From Cytobacillus firmus (lineage in GTDB: Bacteria > Bacillota > Bacilli > Bacillales > Cytobacillaceae): DNA of 64,000 nt. Within the stretch, counting starts at the first letter, position 1; every line of letters starts with the position of its first letter. Position numbers and translations under genes: made by a program. This document shows positions 1 to 9,970 of the stretch, in pieces. Location: positions 1 through 64,000 of the forward strand of contig NZ_JAMBOJ010000019.1 in assembly GCF_023715565.1 (NCBI RefSeq), given 5' to 3'. A model generated the notes under the pieces. The model had not been told where the DNA came from, ran no database searches, and was given only the letters and a program-made list of their open reading frames with translations.

Positions 1-87
1 TGATCCCGTTGAATTGGATTATGTTTAGAAAGCATATTAATCACCTCAAGCATTGTATTACTTCTATTTTAAATCAAAAAAGACTCC

Positions 88-153
88 CGACAAGTACGAT
101 TTTCATCGAGTTTGTCGACAGTCTGAAGTCTCTAGTTTTCATGCTAGAGACTT
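88..153 (+). terminator. Hairpins upstream of walR, likely terminator of the preceding gene
   Basis: A 10-bp perfect stem (AAGTCTCTAG at 126-135 pairs with CTAGAGACTT at 144-153) is followed by a short T-run. An imperfect hairpin (CGACAA...TTGTCG, 88-117) lies just before it. The gene it would terminate is outside the window. Bases 1-322 hold no ORF I believe; the small open frames there have no Shine-Dalgarno or recognisable product. Confidence 0.55.
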
Positions 154-322
154 TTGTGGTTAAGAATAAGAAATATGTGTCAGAGGCATGCAGGGCGCTC
201 CCGCTTTTCGTAATAGGTGAATTCTCACGGTTAACATGGTAAAGTAAAGTGGAGAACATATGCATGAAACTGACTTCTACTGCTCCAAAAGTAAATAAAT
301 GAGCAAGAAAAAGGAGATAGGT

Positions 323-1030
323 ATGGATAAAAAGATTCTGGTTGTAGACGATGAGAAACCAATTGCAGACATTCTGCAGTTCAATTTAAAAAAAGAAGGC
401 TTTGATGTGGTGTGTGCCTATGACGGCAATGAAGCACTAGAAAAGGTGGAAGAAATCAAGCCGGATTTGATTTTGCTTGATATCATGCTTCCGCAGAGGG
501 ATGGGATTGAGGTTTGCCGCGAGGTGCGCAAGAAATACGATATGCCGATCATTATGCTGACGGCTAAGGATTCTGAAATTGATAAAGTTCTGGGTCTTGA
601 GCTGGGTGCAGATGATTATGTAACAAAGCCGTTCAGCACGAGAGAACTGATTGCCCGTGTGAAGGCTAATATGAGGCGCCATCAGCAGGTTGCCAAGGCA
701 GAGGAAGAAGATGAATCCAACGAAATCGAAGTGGGTTCACTGACAATCCATCCGGATGCCTACGTGGTTTCCAAACGCGGTGAGACGATTGAATTAACAC
801 ACCGTGAGTTTGAGCTCCTTCACTATCTGGCCAAGCATATTGGACAAGTCATGACGAGGGAACATCTTCTTCAAACCGTATGGGGCTATGATTATTATGG
901 TGATGTCCGCACAGTTGACGTAACCGTCAGGAGACTGCGGGAAAAAATCGAGGATAATCCAAGCCACCCGACATGGATCGTGACAAGAAGAGGAGTCGGT
1001 TATTACTTGCGGAATCCTGAACAGGAGTAA
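323..1030 (+). CDS. walR: Cell-wall homeostasis response regulator WalR (YycF)
   Basis: OmpR/PhoB-type response regulator of the essential WalRK two-component system, which controls autolysins and wall turnover. The receiver domain (about residues 3-115) has the acidic pocket D9-D10, the phospho-acceptor D53 in a LLDIMLP context and K102 in the TKPF motif. The C-terminal winged-helix DNA-binding domain (about 133-230) ends in RRGVGYYLR. The start at 323 is preferred over the in-frame ATG at 299 because AAGGAGAT lies just before it and the protein then begins [11 protein letters not shown], as WalR does. It is followed after 8 bp by walK and heads the walRKHIJ operon. Length (235 aa) and sequence fit the family very well. 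Confidence 0.98.
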   Translation: MDKKILVVDDEKPIADILQFNLKKEGFDVVCAYDGNEALEKVEEIKPDLILLDIMLPQRDGIEVCREVRKKYDMPIIMLTAKDSEIDKVLGLELGADDYVTKPFSTRELIARVKANMRRHQQVAKAEEEDESNEIEVGSLTIHPDAYVVSKRGETIELTHREFELLHYLAKHIGQVMTREHLLQTVWGYDYYGDVRTVDVTVRRLREKIEDNPSHPTWIVTRRGVGYYLRNPEQE

Positions 1031-1038
1031 CAGGGTAC

Positions 1039-2868
1039 ATGGAAAAGGTGGGTTTTTTTCGGTCCATTCATTTGAAGTTTGTGATCATTTACGTTCTTCT
1101 CATCCTGGTAGCGATGCAGATTATCGGAGTCTACTTTGTCAGGCAGCTGGAATCGACCTTACAGGAAAATTTCAAAGATGCCATTGAGGAGAGGGTTAAT
1201 CTTCTCAGCTATTATGTGGAGGAACAGATGACCAAGGTAAGGCTTCCCGATGAGGAGGCCCCTTCTCTCGAGGAAGATATCAGAAGGCTGTTAAGTGATT
1301 ACAATTCTGAGGATATATCCGAAGTCCGTGTCATTGAAGGAGAATCACTGAGGATCCTTGGCACCTCTGATCCTGATAATCAGGGAGTTGTCGGGGGAAG
1401 GTCCACTGATAATCTGATTAAGATGGCCATCGCCACTAAACAGCCGGTAAAAGAGGATTTTGTTGACCAGGGACAGCGGATATGGGTTCTCGTCACTCCT
1501 ATTAAAAATAATAATGGGGAAGTCAATGGAGCCATCTATCTGGTTGCTAAAATAGAAAACATCTATGATCAGATGAGGCAGATAAATAATATTTTCACAT
1601 CCGGCATAGCCATTGCGTTAGCTATCACAGCGATTCTGGGAATACTTCTTGCCCAGACGGTAACACGCCCAATTTCCGATATGCGGAAACAGGCGCTGGC
1701 CATGGCAAAAGGGAACTTCTCCCGCAAGGTTAAAGTGTATGGGTATGACGAAATTGGCCAGCTGGCCATTACCTTTAACAGCTTAACAAAGAAACTTCAG
1801 GAAGCTCATGCCACAACGGAAGGCGAACGGCGGAAATTATCCTCTGTTCTTTCCTATATGACCGATGGAGTTATCGCAACCGACCGCAAAGGACGTGTCA
1901 TTCTCATTAATGAACCTGCAGCAAAAATGCTGAATGTTTCACGTGAAACGGTCCTTTCTTCACCAATTGTATCCCTCTTAGGCCTTGAAGAGGAATATAC
2001 CTTTGAAGAGCTTTTAAATGAACGGGATTCAGTCATCTTGGACTACAGCAGCAAAACGAAAACGCTGATTCTCCGTGCAAATTTCTCGGTTATCCAAAAA
2101 GAAACCGGCTTTGTGAACGGTTTAATTACCGTTTTGCATGATATCACTGAGCAGGAGAAAATTGATATGGAACGCCGCGAATTTGTAGCGAATGTATCAC
2201 ATGAACTCAGAACGCCGCTCACGACGATGAGAAGCTATCTTGAAGCTCTGGCAGATGGTGCCTGGAAAGATGAGGAGATTGCCCCGAACTTTCTGGATGT
2301 TACCCAAAATGAAACAGAGCGGATGATCCGTCTGGTTAATGATCTGCTTCAACTTTCAAAAATGGACAGCAAGGATTACAGTTTAAGCAAGGACTGGATT
2401 GATTTCATTTTCTTTTATAATAGAATTATAGACCGTTTTGAAATGACGAAGCAGCAGAATGTTACGTTTGAAAGAAGGCTTCCGGACCATTCGGCTTTTG
2501 TGGAAATAGATAAGGACAAGCTCACCCAGGTACTGGACAACATCATATCCAATGCACTGAAATACTCTCCTGAAGGCGGAAAGGTGACGTTTGGCATTGA
2601 GGAAAAAGATGAATTCATTATCGTCAGCGTTTCGGACCAGGGTGTGGGGATACCAAAAGAAAATATCGAGCAGATTTTTGAGCGTTTTTACCGTGTGGAT
2701 AAGGCCCGCACAAGAAAGCTTGGCGGAACAGGCCTTGGTTTAGCTATTGCGAAAGAAATGGTGGAGGCTCATGGCGGGAAAATTTGGGCAGCGAGTACAG
2801 AAGGGAAAGGGACAACGATTTCATTCAGCCTTCCATATGTTCGCTCGGAAGAGGATGATTGGGAATGA
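1039..2868 (+). CDS. walK: Sensor histidine kinase WalK (YycG)
   Basis: Membrane sensor kinase that phosphorylates WalR. Order of domains: transmembrane helix 1 (about 14-34), an extracytoplasmic PAS-like domain, transmembrane helix 2 (about 183-205), HAMP (about 207-258), a cytoplasmic PAS domain (about 265-370), then HisKA with the phospho-acceptor H388 in NVSHELRTPLT, and HATPase_c with the N box (DNIISNALKYS) and G boxes (DQGVGIP, GGTGLGLA). At 609 aa it has the usual length. The stop codon overlaps the ATG of walH (ATGA), so the two are probably translationally coupled. Known regulators of WalK are encoded immediately downstream. Confidence 0.98.
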   Translation: MEKVGFFRSIHLKFVIIYVLLILVAMQIIGVYFVRQLESTLQENFKDAIEERVNLLSYYVEEQMTKVRLPDEEAPSLEEDIRRLLSDYNSEDISEVRVIEGESLRILGTSDPDNQGVVGGRSTDNLIKMAIATKQPVKEDFVDQGQRIWVLVTPIKNNNGEVNGAIYLVAKIENIYDQMRQINNIFTSGIAIALAITAILGILLAQTVTRPISDMRKQALAMAKGNFSRKVKVYGYDEIGQLAITFNSLTKKLQEAHATTEGERRKLSSVLSYMTDGVIATDRKGRVILINEPAAKMLNVSRETVLSSPIVSLLGLEEEYTFEELLNERDSVILDYSSKTKTLILRANFSVIQKETGFVNGLITVLHDITEQEKIDMERREFVANVSHELRTPLTTMRSYLEALADGAWKDEEIAPNFLDVTQNETERMIRLVNDLLQLSKMDSKDYSLSKDWIDFIFFYNRIIDRFEMTKQQNVTFERRLPDHSAFVEIDKDKLTQVLDNIISNALKYSPEGGKVTFGIEEKDEFIIVSVSDQGVGIPKENIEQIFERFYRVDKARTRKLGGTGLGLAIAKEMVEAHGGKIWAASTEGKGTTISFSLPYVRSEEDDWE

Positions 2869-4205
2869 AATATGAAAATATAAAATCCATCATATTGACC
2901 ATTCTAGTTGTGACAAGTGTCATCCTGACCTGGAATCTCTGGACCTACCAGCCCGCTTTTGAGCGAATTGAAAAAGAAGCAAACACCATTCAGGAAGTGA
3001 CAATTGCTGAGAAAAAGGAAGTAAGTCAGATTGTAAGACCGGATACCCTCTTATTCCATCTCAATGAAAAACAAACCTTCGGCACGGCAAGTCCTAGTGA
3101 AATTGATAAGGTTATAAACGAAATCAGCGATTGGAACTTTACTGACTTTGAAAATATCAAAGAGGAAGCAGACAACCTTCCATCGTTTGTTCATGATGAA
3201 GGAAAAGCGGTTCTGGCATTTCCTGATTCTGTTCCCATTGACTTATATAAATCCGTCATTAAAATTGGCGATAAAAATCTCATTGACTTTCAATTTGATC
3301 ATATTGTCATTGATACCAGGCAAACGGGTAAAAAGGAAGGGATTGTTGATTTTGTCTCATTGGATAACCGGCAGATTTATCGTAGCCATGTGCCTGTTTC
3401 CTTTATTCAGAATTTCAAAAGTCAATACTTCAACCTGTCGGAATATAACCCGGAATACAGAGCCTATCTTGCTTATAAGCCATCAGATAAAAGAACCATT
3501 TATTTGCCCGCACAGGATACCAAAATGCCAAGATATCAATATCTCGAGAAAAAATTAAACTCTGAACAATACAAAAATGCCTTGTTCAGCGATCCGGGTG
3601 TCGTGCAGAAAAGCTTTCAGCAATCAGAGCATGAATATAATGATACCTTAAGCCTGCTGAGGGTGAATTCTGATAAAAATACCCTTCATTATATTAAACC
3701 GGCAGCCGGGGATAATCCGGCATTTTCGTCAGGCGACCTCCTAAAAAGGAGCATTGATTACATTAACGGACATTCAGGATGGACAGATAATTACCAATTT
3801 GCCGAAATAGATGAAGTGAATCATCGGGTTGTATTCCGGATGTATGATTCATCGGGCTATCCTATTTTCAGCGATGACCCGAAACTGTCTGAAATCCGCC
3901 AGATTTGGGGTCAAAATGAAATTTATGAGTATGTTCGAAGCAACTTCCAGCTTGGCCTCAGTACGGAACCGCCAACTGTAGTCTCTCTTAGTTCCGGAGA
4001 CCGAGTCATGGAGTACCTGTTAGCACTGGACGGATTTGATCCAGAATTGCTGGAGAATGTAAAATTGGGATATCAGATGATGCTGGTCAAGGAAGCGCAG
4101 ACCACCTTCATCCGTTTGGAGCCTTCCTGGTTTTACCGTTATGAAGGAACGTGGAAAAGCATTTCGCTTGGTGAGACAGGGGGTATGAATAATGGATTGG
4201 AGTAA
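2865..4205 (+). CDS. walH: WalK regulatory protein WalH (YycH)
   Basis: Bitopic membrane protein; in B. subtilis YycH and YycI bind WalK through transmembrane contacts and restrain its activity. One N-terminal transmembrane helix (about residues 8-27) is followed by a large extracytoplasmic region. I start it at the ATG at 2865, giving MKYENIKSIIL, which overlaps the walK stop by four bases; a TTG six bases upstream is also in frame but has no better ribosome site. The protein is 446 aa. The 3' end overlaps walI by 14 nt. Assignment rests on position and on the N-terminal KSIIL pattern typical of the family. Confidence 0.95.
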   Translation: MKYENIKSIILTILVVTSVILTWNLWTYQPAFERIEKEANTIQEVTIAEKKEVSQIVRPDTLLFHLNEKQTFGTASPSEIDKVINEISDWNFTDFENIKEEADNLPSFVHDEGKAVLAFPDSVPIDLYKSVIKIGDKNLIDFQFDHIVIDTRQTGKKEGIVDFVSLDNRQIYRSHVPVSFIQNFKSQYFNLSEYNPEYRAYLAYKPSDKRTIYLPAQDTKMPRYQYLEKKLNSEQYKNALFSDPGVVQKSFQQSEHEYNDTLSLLRVNSDKNTLHYIKPAAGDNPAFSSGDLLKRSIDYINGHSGWTDNYQFAEIDEVNHRVVFRMYDSSGYPIFSDDPKLSEIRQIWGQNEIYEYVRSNFQLGLSTEPPTVVSLSSGDRVMEYLLALDGFDPELLENVKLGYQMMLVKEAQTTFIRLEPSWFYRYEGTWKSISLGETGGMNNGLE

Positions 4206-5004
4206 AATCAAAACAATCTTTATTTTAACCTTCCTGGTGCTGGATATTTACTTGATGTACGAGTTTTTCAAATTAAAGGAAGCCAGTGAATTTGAACCGG
4301 TCGCCCAGGCATCTCTGGAAAAACAGCTTAAGAGTGCAGAGATCACATTTGAGTCACCGCTTCCGAAAAGCAACCCGAAAGACCGTTACCTTAGGGCTAA
4401 GCCGATGGAATTTGATATTGAAGAGCTTGAGAACTTGAAAGAAACAAAGCTTGAAGGCCAGGAGATTACGATTTCAGAAGGAACCACCCTGAATTCAGTT
4501 CTGGATGAGCCGATCAAGATCAGTGACAAGTTCAGTCCATCCGAATTATCCGCTTTTATCAAAAACAGGGTGTTATTCGGAGATCAGTACCGATTTTGGG
4601 AAAAGCCTCGGGACAGCAATAAAATCACGTATTATCAGGAATTTGAAGACAAGATGTTTTATATGAATTTAAATGGCGAGCTCACATTCTATTTGAATGA
4701 TGAAAATGAAATCGTCTCTTACAAGCAGACACTTCTGGAAAAGATTGAATCGAAGGAAGAGAGCGAAAAAGTTATTCAGCCGATTAAGGCTGTCGAGACC
4801 CTTTACAAGAATGGCTCGCTTCTGCCTAAATCAAAAATCACAAATGTAGAGTTGGGTTATTTTAACTTCGTGCATTTGAGCTCTTCACAATTATTGACGC
4901 CTGCCTGGCGTTTTGTCATTAATGGCGAGGAGAATTTATTCGTGGATGCTTTTGAGGGCAAAATTATTCAGCTTAGCAACGAAGAGAAAAAAATAATGGA
5001 GTGA
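4192..5004 (+). CDS. walI: WalK regulatory protein WalI (YycI)
   Basis: Second bitopic partner of WalK, 270 aa. It begins [20 protein letters not shown], a short cytoplasmic tail plus one transmembrane helix (about 7-25), followed by an extracytoplasmic region with the YycH/YycI fold. The start overlaps walH by 14 nt, so coupled translation is likely. Together WalH and WalI act as a heterodimer on WalK in B. subtilis; that role is taken from the family and from the gene order, not from motifs here. Confidence 0.95.
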   Translation: MDWSKIKTIFILTFLVLDIYLMYEFFKLKEASEFEPVAQASLEKQLKSAEITFESPLPKSNPKDRYLRAKPMEFDIEELENLKETKLEGQEITISEGTTLNSVLDEPIKISDKFSPSELSAFIKNRVLFGDQYRFWEKPRDSNKITYYQEFEDKMFYMNLNGELTFYLNDENEIVSYKQTLLEKIESKEESEKVIQPIKAVETLYKNGSLLPKSKITNVELGYFNFVHLSSSQLLTPAWRFVINGEENLFVDAFEGKIIQLSNEEKKIME

Positions 5005-5011
5005 GGAAAAC

Positions 5012-5806
5012 ATGTCTTTACAATTCAGCGTTCTTGCGAGCGGCAGTACGGGGAATGCGATCTTTGTCGAGACAGAGGGACATTCCTTTCTGGTTGATGC
5101 CGGTTTAAGCGGGAAGCAAATGGAAGGATTATTTCAGCATATTGGCAGGGATATCGGCAAGCTTTCAGGCATACTGGTGACCCATGAGCATAGTGACCAT
5201 ATCAAGGGGGTCGGGATTCTTGCCCGGAAGTATAAGCTGCCGATCTATGCCAATGAAAAAACGTGGCTGGCCATGGACGGATTGATTGGGCAAGTGCCGG
5301 TTGACCAGAAGTTTCATTTTGATATGGAAGCCGTGAAAACATTCGGATCCCTAGATATTCAATCCTTCGGTGTGTCCCATGATGCAGCCGACCCAATGTT
5401 TTATGTGTTCCATCATAACGGGAAAAAGCTTGTCCTGATTACCGATACAGGCTATGTCAGCGACCGTATGAAAGGCCTGATTTCCAATGCAGAGGCTTAC
5501 GTCTTTGAAAGCAATCACGATGTTCAGATGCTTCGCATGGGCCGCTACCCGTGGAATATTAAAAGAAGGATTTTAAGCGATGTCGGCCATGTATCCAATG
5601 AGGATGCAGCGCTGGCGATGAGTGAAGTGGCCGGCGACCGGACGAAGAGCTTTTATCTGGCTCATTTAAGCCAGGATAACAATATTAAGGATCTGGCGAG
5701 AATGTCTGTCACCCAGACACTGGAAAGCCGCGGCATCATTGTCGGTGAACAATTTGACCTTTTGGATACCGATCCGAAGGTCCCGACCATTTTAACAGCT
5801 GTTTAA
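5012..5806 (+). CDS. walJ: MBL-fold hydrolase WalJ (YycJ)
   Basis: Metallo-beta-lactamase-fold protein of the WalJ/YycJ family, 264 aa. The metal-binding signature is H58-E-H60-S-D62-H63 (THEHSDH), with further ligand candidates in SHDA (about 126-129), ITDTGY (about 145-150) and the late LAHLSQDNN segment. The family is linked to DNA metabolism (exonuclease activity has been described for B. subtilis YycJ) and to coordinating division with the wall. It starts 7 bp after walI with a GTGAGGA ribosome site and closes the walRKHIJ run before a strong terminator. Confidence 0.95.
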   Translation: MSLQFSVLASGSTGNAIFVETEGHSFLVDAGLSGKQMEGLFQHIGRDIGKLSGILVTHEHSDHIKGVGILARKYKLPIYANEKTWLAMDGLIGQVPVDQKFHFDMEAVKTFGSLDIQSFGVSHDAADPMFYVFHHNGKKLVLITDTGYVSDRMKGLISNAEAYVFESNHDVQMLRMGRYPWNIKRRILSDVGHVSNEDAALAMSEVAGDRTKSFYLAHLSQDNNIKDLARMSVTQTLESRGIIVGEQFDLLDTDPKVPTILTAV

Positions 5807-5810
5807 ACAT

Positions 5811-5859
5811 AAGAGGAATACACATAGAGACAGCTGTCTTTTGTGTATTCCTCTTTTTC
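5811..5859 (+). terminator. Rho-independent terminator of the wal operon
   Basis: Perfect 14-bp stem: AAGAGGAATACACA (5811-5824) pairs with TGTGTATTCCTCTT (5842-5855), followed by a run of T. It separates walJ from htrC, so htrC is probably transcribed mainly from its own promoter; a TATAAT hexamer at 5948-5953 is a candidate -10 without a convincing -35. Confidence 0.85.
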
Positions 5860-6039
5860 TTTTTGAGGAAATTTTAATAAAATATGAACAAAGTCGTAAG
5901 ATTGCGTCAGTGAGTGCGTTTTTGTTAGATTTCTAAAAACAGAAGAGTATAATATTGGATATAAAGGAAGACTAAGTTTTAGCATTCATATTAAAAAAAC
6001 AGACGTTTTTTTGTAAAAGAAAGAAAGGATGGGTGCAGT

Positions 6040-7266
6040 TTGGGCTATTATGATCAAGATCATCAGAACCGTTATAAAGAGCAAAAGGGCAACAGGGGCG
6101 GATACTTTCTGGCCAGTCTTGTTGGCATCATATTAGGGGCCATCCTGGTCGTGGTTGCAATTCCAAAGCTTGCTGACTACGACGTGCTCCCTTATACGGT
6201 TAAACCAGATGAAAATCTGCAGGATGAGGCAGCCGGGGACAATAATGCCAGGACTCAGAGTGTCTCAGTCGATGTGACAACCGATGTAACAAAGGCGGTC
6301 GACAAAGCCGGGGGTGCAGTTGTAAGCATTACGAACATCCAGACAGCAGGCTTTTGGTCCAATGAACGAAATAACGGAGGCGGACAGCCGGCAGGCACCG
6401 GTTCAGGCGTTATTTATAAGAAGGAAGGAAATACAGCCTTCATCGTTACAAACCACCATGTGGTCGAAGGTGCTAAGGAATTGGAAGTAAGCCTCGAGGA
6501 TGGCACCAAGCTGCCGGCAAGACTGGTAGGCAGCGATATTTGGACGGATCTTGCCGTGCTTGAAGTAGAAGCAAAGGAAATTAAAACGGTAGTCGAATTC
6601 GGCGATTCAGACAAACTGAAGCCGGGCGAGCCTGTCATTGCCATCGGGAACCCTCTCGGCCAGTTCTCCGGCTCAGTCACACAGGGAATTATCTCTGGAC
6701 TGGAGCGTGCCATACCGGTTGATATTGACCAGAATGGAACAGTAGACTGGCAGGCAGAGGTTCTGCAGACAGATGCCGCAATCAACCCGGGTAACAGCGG
6801 CGGGGCACTGGTGAATATCAGCGGCCAGCTCATCGGCATCAACTCCATGAAAATTGCTGAAAGTGCGGTAGAGGGAATTGGATTAGCGATTCCGATTAAC
6901 TACGCAAGACCGGTCATTGATGACCTCGAAAAGTTCGGAGAAGTAAAACGTCCGTATATGGGTGTGCAGCTGGCATCTGTTAACGAGATTCCTGGATACT
7001 ACCAGCAGGAAGCATTGAAATTGCCGAAGGATGTAAAATCAGGCGTAGCCATCACATCTGTAGAACCGAACTCTCCAGCGGCACAGGCAGGACTGAAGGA
7101 AATGGATGTCATTGTTGAGATGGATGGAAAGGAAATCAAAGACATCATTGAACTGCGCCAGCATCTCTATACGAAGAAATCAGTTGGCGAACAGATGAAA
7201 ATTAAGTTTTACCGTGATGGCAAAGTCAAAGAAGTAACGATGAAGCTGAGCGGCGAGACATTTTAA
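6040..7266 (+). CDS. htrC: HtrA/DegP-family serine protease HtrC (YycK)
   Basis: Membrane-anchored trypsin-like protease of the HtrA family. A short cytoplasmic tail is followed by one signal-anchor helix (about residues 21-43), a low-complexity linker, the protease domain with catalytic triad H140 (TNHHVV), D170 (WTDLAVL) and S253 (NPGNSGGAL), and a C-terminal PDZ domain (about 305-400) with the carboxylate-binding segment near PYMGVQL. It is 408 aa. The start is a TTG at 6040 behind AAAGGAT, giving MGYYDQDH; no ATG fits. In Bacillus it sits at the end of the wal block, as here. Confidence 0.95.
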   Translation: MGYYDQDHQNRYKEQKGNRGGYFLASLVGIILGAILVVVAIPKLADYDVLPYTVKPDENLQDEAAGDNNARTQSVSVDVTTDVTKAVDKAGGAVVSITNIQTAGFWSNERNNGGGQPAGTGSGVIYKKEGNTAFIVTNHHVVEGAKELEVSLEDGTKLPARLVGSDIWTDLAVLEVEAKEIKTVVEFGDSDKLKPGEPVIAIGNPLGQFSGSVTQGIISGLERAIPVDIDQNGTVDWQAEVLQTDAAINPGNSGGALVNISGQLIGINSMKIAESAVEGIGLAIPINYARPVIDDLEKFGEVKRPYMGVQLASVNEIPGYYQQEALKLPKDVKSGVAITSVEPNSPAAQAGLKEMDVIVEMDGKEIKDIIELRQHLYTKKSVGEQMKIKFYRDGKVKEVTMKLSGETF

Positions 7267-7322
7267 TGAAATGGGAAAGCGATTATCGCTTTCCTGTTTT
7301 TTATTGTTTTGTTAGTATGAGA

Positions 7323-7631
7323 TGTGGATAACTTATATACATAACCGAAAATAAAATTTATCCACAGATCGGATAAAAAAACAGGCTGCCGGCCTAAAAA
7401 GGAGAATGCTGAAAATGATTTACTGCTGTGACGAACATGTTGATCTGGCAATAGATATAGTGGTGGATGAGTACGAAACATTCCCGCAATTAACAAAACT
7501 TGAAGAGGATAAAAAGTTATCAACAACCTGTGAATATTGTCAAAATACCGCAATATATGTTGTAGCGAACGAATGATCTCATACAACATGTGGATTAAAA
7601 ATGTGGACATGTGGATAACTTCTGTGGATAT
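7323..7631. promoter_or_regulatory. DnaA-box cluster between htrC and rlmH
   Basis: Three perfect 9-mers of the DnaA box TTATCCACA or its complement: 7323-7331 (minus), 7358-7366 (plus), 7610-7618 (minus). Near matches lie at 7517-7525 (TTATCAACA), 7589-7597 (TGTGGATTA), 7602-7610 (TGTGGACAT) and 7623-7631 (TGTGGATAT), the last four boxes being almost contiguous. The cluster spans the small CxxH/CxxC gene and ends 26 bp before the rlmH start. DnaA binding upstream of yydA (rlmH) has, as I recall, been reported in B. subtilis; the window lies in the origin-proximal part of the chromosome. Confidence 0.75.
7415..7576 (+). CDS. Small CxxH/CxxC protein (53 aa)
   Basis: A short gene missed by length cut-offs. 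The product has two paired-ligand motifs, C5-x-x-H8 (CDEH) near the N terminus and C39-x-x-C42 (CEYC) near the C terminus, with an acidic helix between. This layout matches the Bacillus CxxH/CxxC small-protein family found between htrC and rlmH; a single zinc site is an inference. AAAGGAG lies about 10 bp before the ATG at 7415. An in-frame ATG at 7406 is too close to it. DnaA boxes flank and one variant box overlaps the coding sequence. No function is known to me. Confidence 0.8.
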   Translation: MIYCCDEHVDLAIDIVVDEYETFPQLTKLEEDKKLSTTCEYCQNTAIYVVANE

Positions 7632-7656
7632 CTTGTTTGTAAAGTGAGGACATGCT

Positions 7657-8136
7657 GTGAATATCTCAATTATTACGGTCGGAAAACTAAAAGAAAAATA
7701 CCTGAAGCAAGGAATTGACGAATACCTGAAAAGACTGTCGGCTTACGCCAAAATGGACATTATTGAAGTCCCCGACGAAAAGGCCCCCGAAGAACTAAGC
7801 GAAACAGAAATGATCCAGGTCAAGCAAAAAGAAGGCGAGAGGATCCTGGCGAAGATCCACCCGGATGCCCATGTCATAGCATTGGCGATTGAAGGAAAGA
7901 TGAAATCGTCGGAAGAACTCGCAGATACTCTTGATAAACTGGCTACATACGGAAAGAGCAAGATTGCGTTTGTCATTGGCGGGTCTCTTGGGCTGAGCCA
8001 GGAGATTTTGCAGCGAGCGGATGAGAAGCTGTCTTTTTCGAAGATGACGTTTCCGCATCAATTGATGAAGCTGATCTTGCTGGAGCAGGTGTATCGGGCG
8101 TTTCGGATTAATCGGGGGGAACCGTATCATAAGTAA
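7657..8136 (+). CDS. rlmH: 23S rRNA (pseudouridine1915-N3)-methyltransferase RlmH
   Basis: SPOUT-class methyltransferase of 159 aa that methylates pseudouridine 1915 in helix 69 of 23S rRNA, acting on the 70S ribosome. The knotted SAM-binding region is visible as VIALAIEGK and [10 protein letters not shown], and the conserved C-terminal tail is [11 protein letters not shown]. The start is a GTG at 7657 with GTGAGGA upstream, giving [19 protein letters not shown], the usual N terminus. It is preceded by the DnaA-box cluster and followed by a long bidirectional terminator shared with dbpA. Confidence 0.97.
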   Translation: MNISIITVGKLKEKYLKQGIDEYLKRLSAYAKMDIIEVPDEKAPEELSETEMIQVKQKEGERILAKIHPDAHVIALAIEGKMKSSEELADTLDKLATYGKSKIAFVIGGSLGLSQEILQRADEKLSFSKMTFPHQLMKLILLEQVYRAFRINRGEPYHK

Positions 8137-8190
8137 AAGAGGTTTATTTAAATACCATTAGAGTCTTTCTGCGAACTTGTCATTCTAATG

Positions 8191-8239
8191 AAACCAAATA
8201 TCCCCCTCACCCTTTTAGAGTGAGGGGGATATTTGGTTT
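8191..8239. terminator. Bidirectional terminator between rlmH and dbpA
   Basis: Perfect 20-bp stem (8191-8210 with 8220-8239) closed by a 9-nt loop, with A-rich and T-rich flanks on both sides, so it can stop transcription from either strand. It lies between the convergent genes rlmH and dbpA. Confidence 0.9.
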
Positions 8240-8253
8240 TTCTATAAAGTCTT

Positions 8254-9699
8254 TTATTTAATTGCTTTGCTCACCTTTAGCTTTTTTCCTTTGATAGTCG
8301 TATTCTCCATGGCTTGTAAAACAAGTGAGCCTTTTCCATTCAGAATATCAACATATGACATATGATCCTGGATGGTTATGATGCCGATATCATCTGCGGT
8401 GACTCCAGGGATTTTTGCGATTGTTCCAACAAAATCAATAGCACGTATTTTTTTCTTTTTACCACCGTTAAAATGGAGTTTCATAATATCTTGATTGATT
8501 CGGGCTGTTTTATTATTTCTTATTACTCGTCTGCTGCTAAGTTTTTCTTCGAAAGCAGCTTTTCCAGCAGCCACTTTCAGATGGCTAGGAGCTTCTATAG
8601 TAGGTATCTCAAAGCCGATGTATTTTTCAATTGCTTTAATGAATTTTCCTTCAAAAGGTGTCGAAAACGTAATGGCTTTTCCTTTATTTCCAGCCCGGCC
8701 GGTTCTTCCAGTTCTGTGCACATAGCTCTCTTTTTCCATAGGAACATCAAAGTTGATGACAAGATTTACATTATCAATATCAATACCTCTTGCAGCTACA
8801 TCGGTGGCCACCAGATAACGGAAGTTCCCCGATTTGAAACCTTCCATAACAGCAAACCGGTCTTCTTGTTCTAGTCCTCCATGGAGCCTCTCACAGGAAT
8901 ATCCCGCTTTATCCAATTCACCATACACAGCATCTACATGTTCTTTGGTTCGGCAGAAAATTAGGCAGCTGTCCGGATTTTCTACAACCGTGATGTCTTT
9001 AAGAAGTGAAACCTTTTCTTCTTCACTCACTTCAATTAGAAAATGTTCAATGGTATCGGCGGTTACCCCAGTTGATTCAATCTCAACATGAATAGGATCT
9101 TTCATATATTTATGGCAAAGACTTTCAATATCTTTAGGCAAGGTAGCAGAAAAAACCATTGTTACTCGGGTTGAAGGAACCTCTTTAATGATCGTTTCCA
9201 CTTCATCGATGAAACCTCTATTAAGCATCTCATCAGCTTCATCTATGATAAGATACTTTATTTGATCCAAAACAAGGGTCTCTCGTTCAATATGGTCCAT
9301 GACCCGTCCAGGCGTACCAACGACTACATGAGTTTTTTGTTTCAATTCATCCTTTTGTTTCGTAAAAGGTTCCTTTCCATAGATGGCCACTGCTTTAATA
9401 CGTTTAAACCTTCCGATATTTGTAATATCGTCTCGGACTTGAACCGCAAGCTCTCTAGTTGGGGTAAGAATTAAGACCTGTGGTTTTTTTTCCTCCCAGT
9501 CAATCATATCGGAAACAGGAATACCAAAGGACGCAGTCTTACCACTTCCTGTTTGAGCTTTTACGACAAGATCTTGATTTTCCATTACTAATGGAATGAC
9601 TTTACTTTGAACTTCTGTTGGAGTTTCGTATTTTAACACAGCTAGTGCTCTTTTTATTTCGTCACTTACATGATAATCCGCAAAACTACTTTTACTCAT
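8254..9699 (-). CDS. dbpA: ATP-dependent RNA helicase DbpA/YxiN
   Basis: DEAD-box helicase of 481 aa. The RecA1 domain carries the Q motif region, motif I AQTGSGKT (48-55), PTRELA, TPGR, motif II DEAD (about 152-155) and SAT; RecA2 carries LIFCRTKE, the [10 protein letters not shown] motif and [10 protein letters not shown]. The C-terminal about 75 residues (from about 405) form the small RRM-like DbpA RNA-binding domain, which in YxiN/DbpA recognises hairpin 92 of 23S rRNA. The likely role is late 50S assembly. ATG at 9699 follows GAGGTTG. It is convergent with rlmH, another large-subunit RNA gene. Confidence 0.95.
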   Translation of the reverse strand: MSKSSFADYHVSDEIKRALAVLKYETPTEVQSKVIPLVMENQDLVVKAQTGSGKTASFGIPVSDMIDWEEKKPQVLILTPTRELAVQVRDDITNIGRFKRIKAVAIYGKEPFTKQKDELKQKTHVVVGTPGRVMDHIERETLVLDQIKYLIIDEADEMLNRGFIDEVETIIKEVPSTRVTMVFSATLPKDIESLCHKYMKDPIHVEIESTGVTADTIEHFLIEVSEEEKVSLLKDITVVENPDSCLIFCRTKEHVDAVYGELDKAGYSCERLHGGLEQEDRFAVMEGFKSGNFRYLVATDVAARGIDIDNVNLVINFDVPMEKESYVHRTGRTGRAGNKGKAITFSTPFEGKFIKAIEKYIGFEIPTIEAPSHLKVAAGKAAFEEKLSSRRVIRNNKTARINQDIMKLHFNGGKKKKIRAIDFVGTIAKIPGVTADDIGIITIQDHMSYVDILNGKGSLVLQAMENTTIKGKKLKVSKAIK

Positions 9700-9970
9700 T
9701 ATTCAACCTCATTTTTGGTTTTTTATTCATATGTATAGAATCCTCTCCAGGATATATTATATGCATATCTGAATATGGTTCATTATACTTGAAAAATGCT
9801 GGACAAATCGGGTATTATTTTAAAAGGTTGTTTTCTTAAGATTGTAGTTTTGGGTAAAATCCCGAAAGATATGAAGCCTCATCTTGATATATCGCGGAGT
9901 GCCGCATCATAAGTAAATGAAAAGTGCCCACCCAATGTCATAAAGGGAAAAGGCACTATTATTTCTCTAT

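Noticed and set aside
9-265. Open frames on both strands before walR (77 and 63 codons)
   Set aside because: No Shine-Dalgarno, no recognisable product, and they cross terminator-like hairpins.
6414-6848. 144-codon minus-strand frame inside htrC
   Set aside because: Antisense shadow of the conserved protease domain; no start signal.
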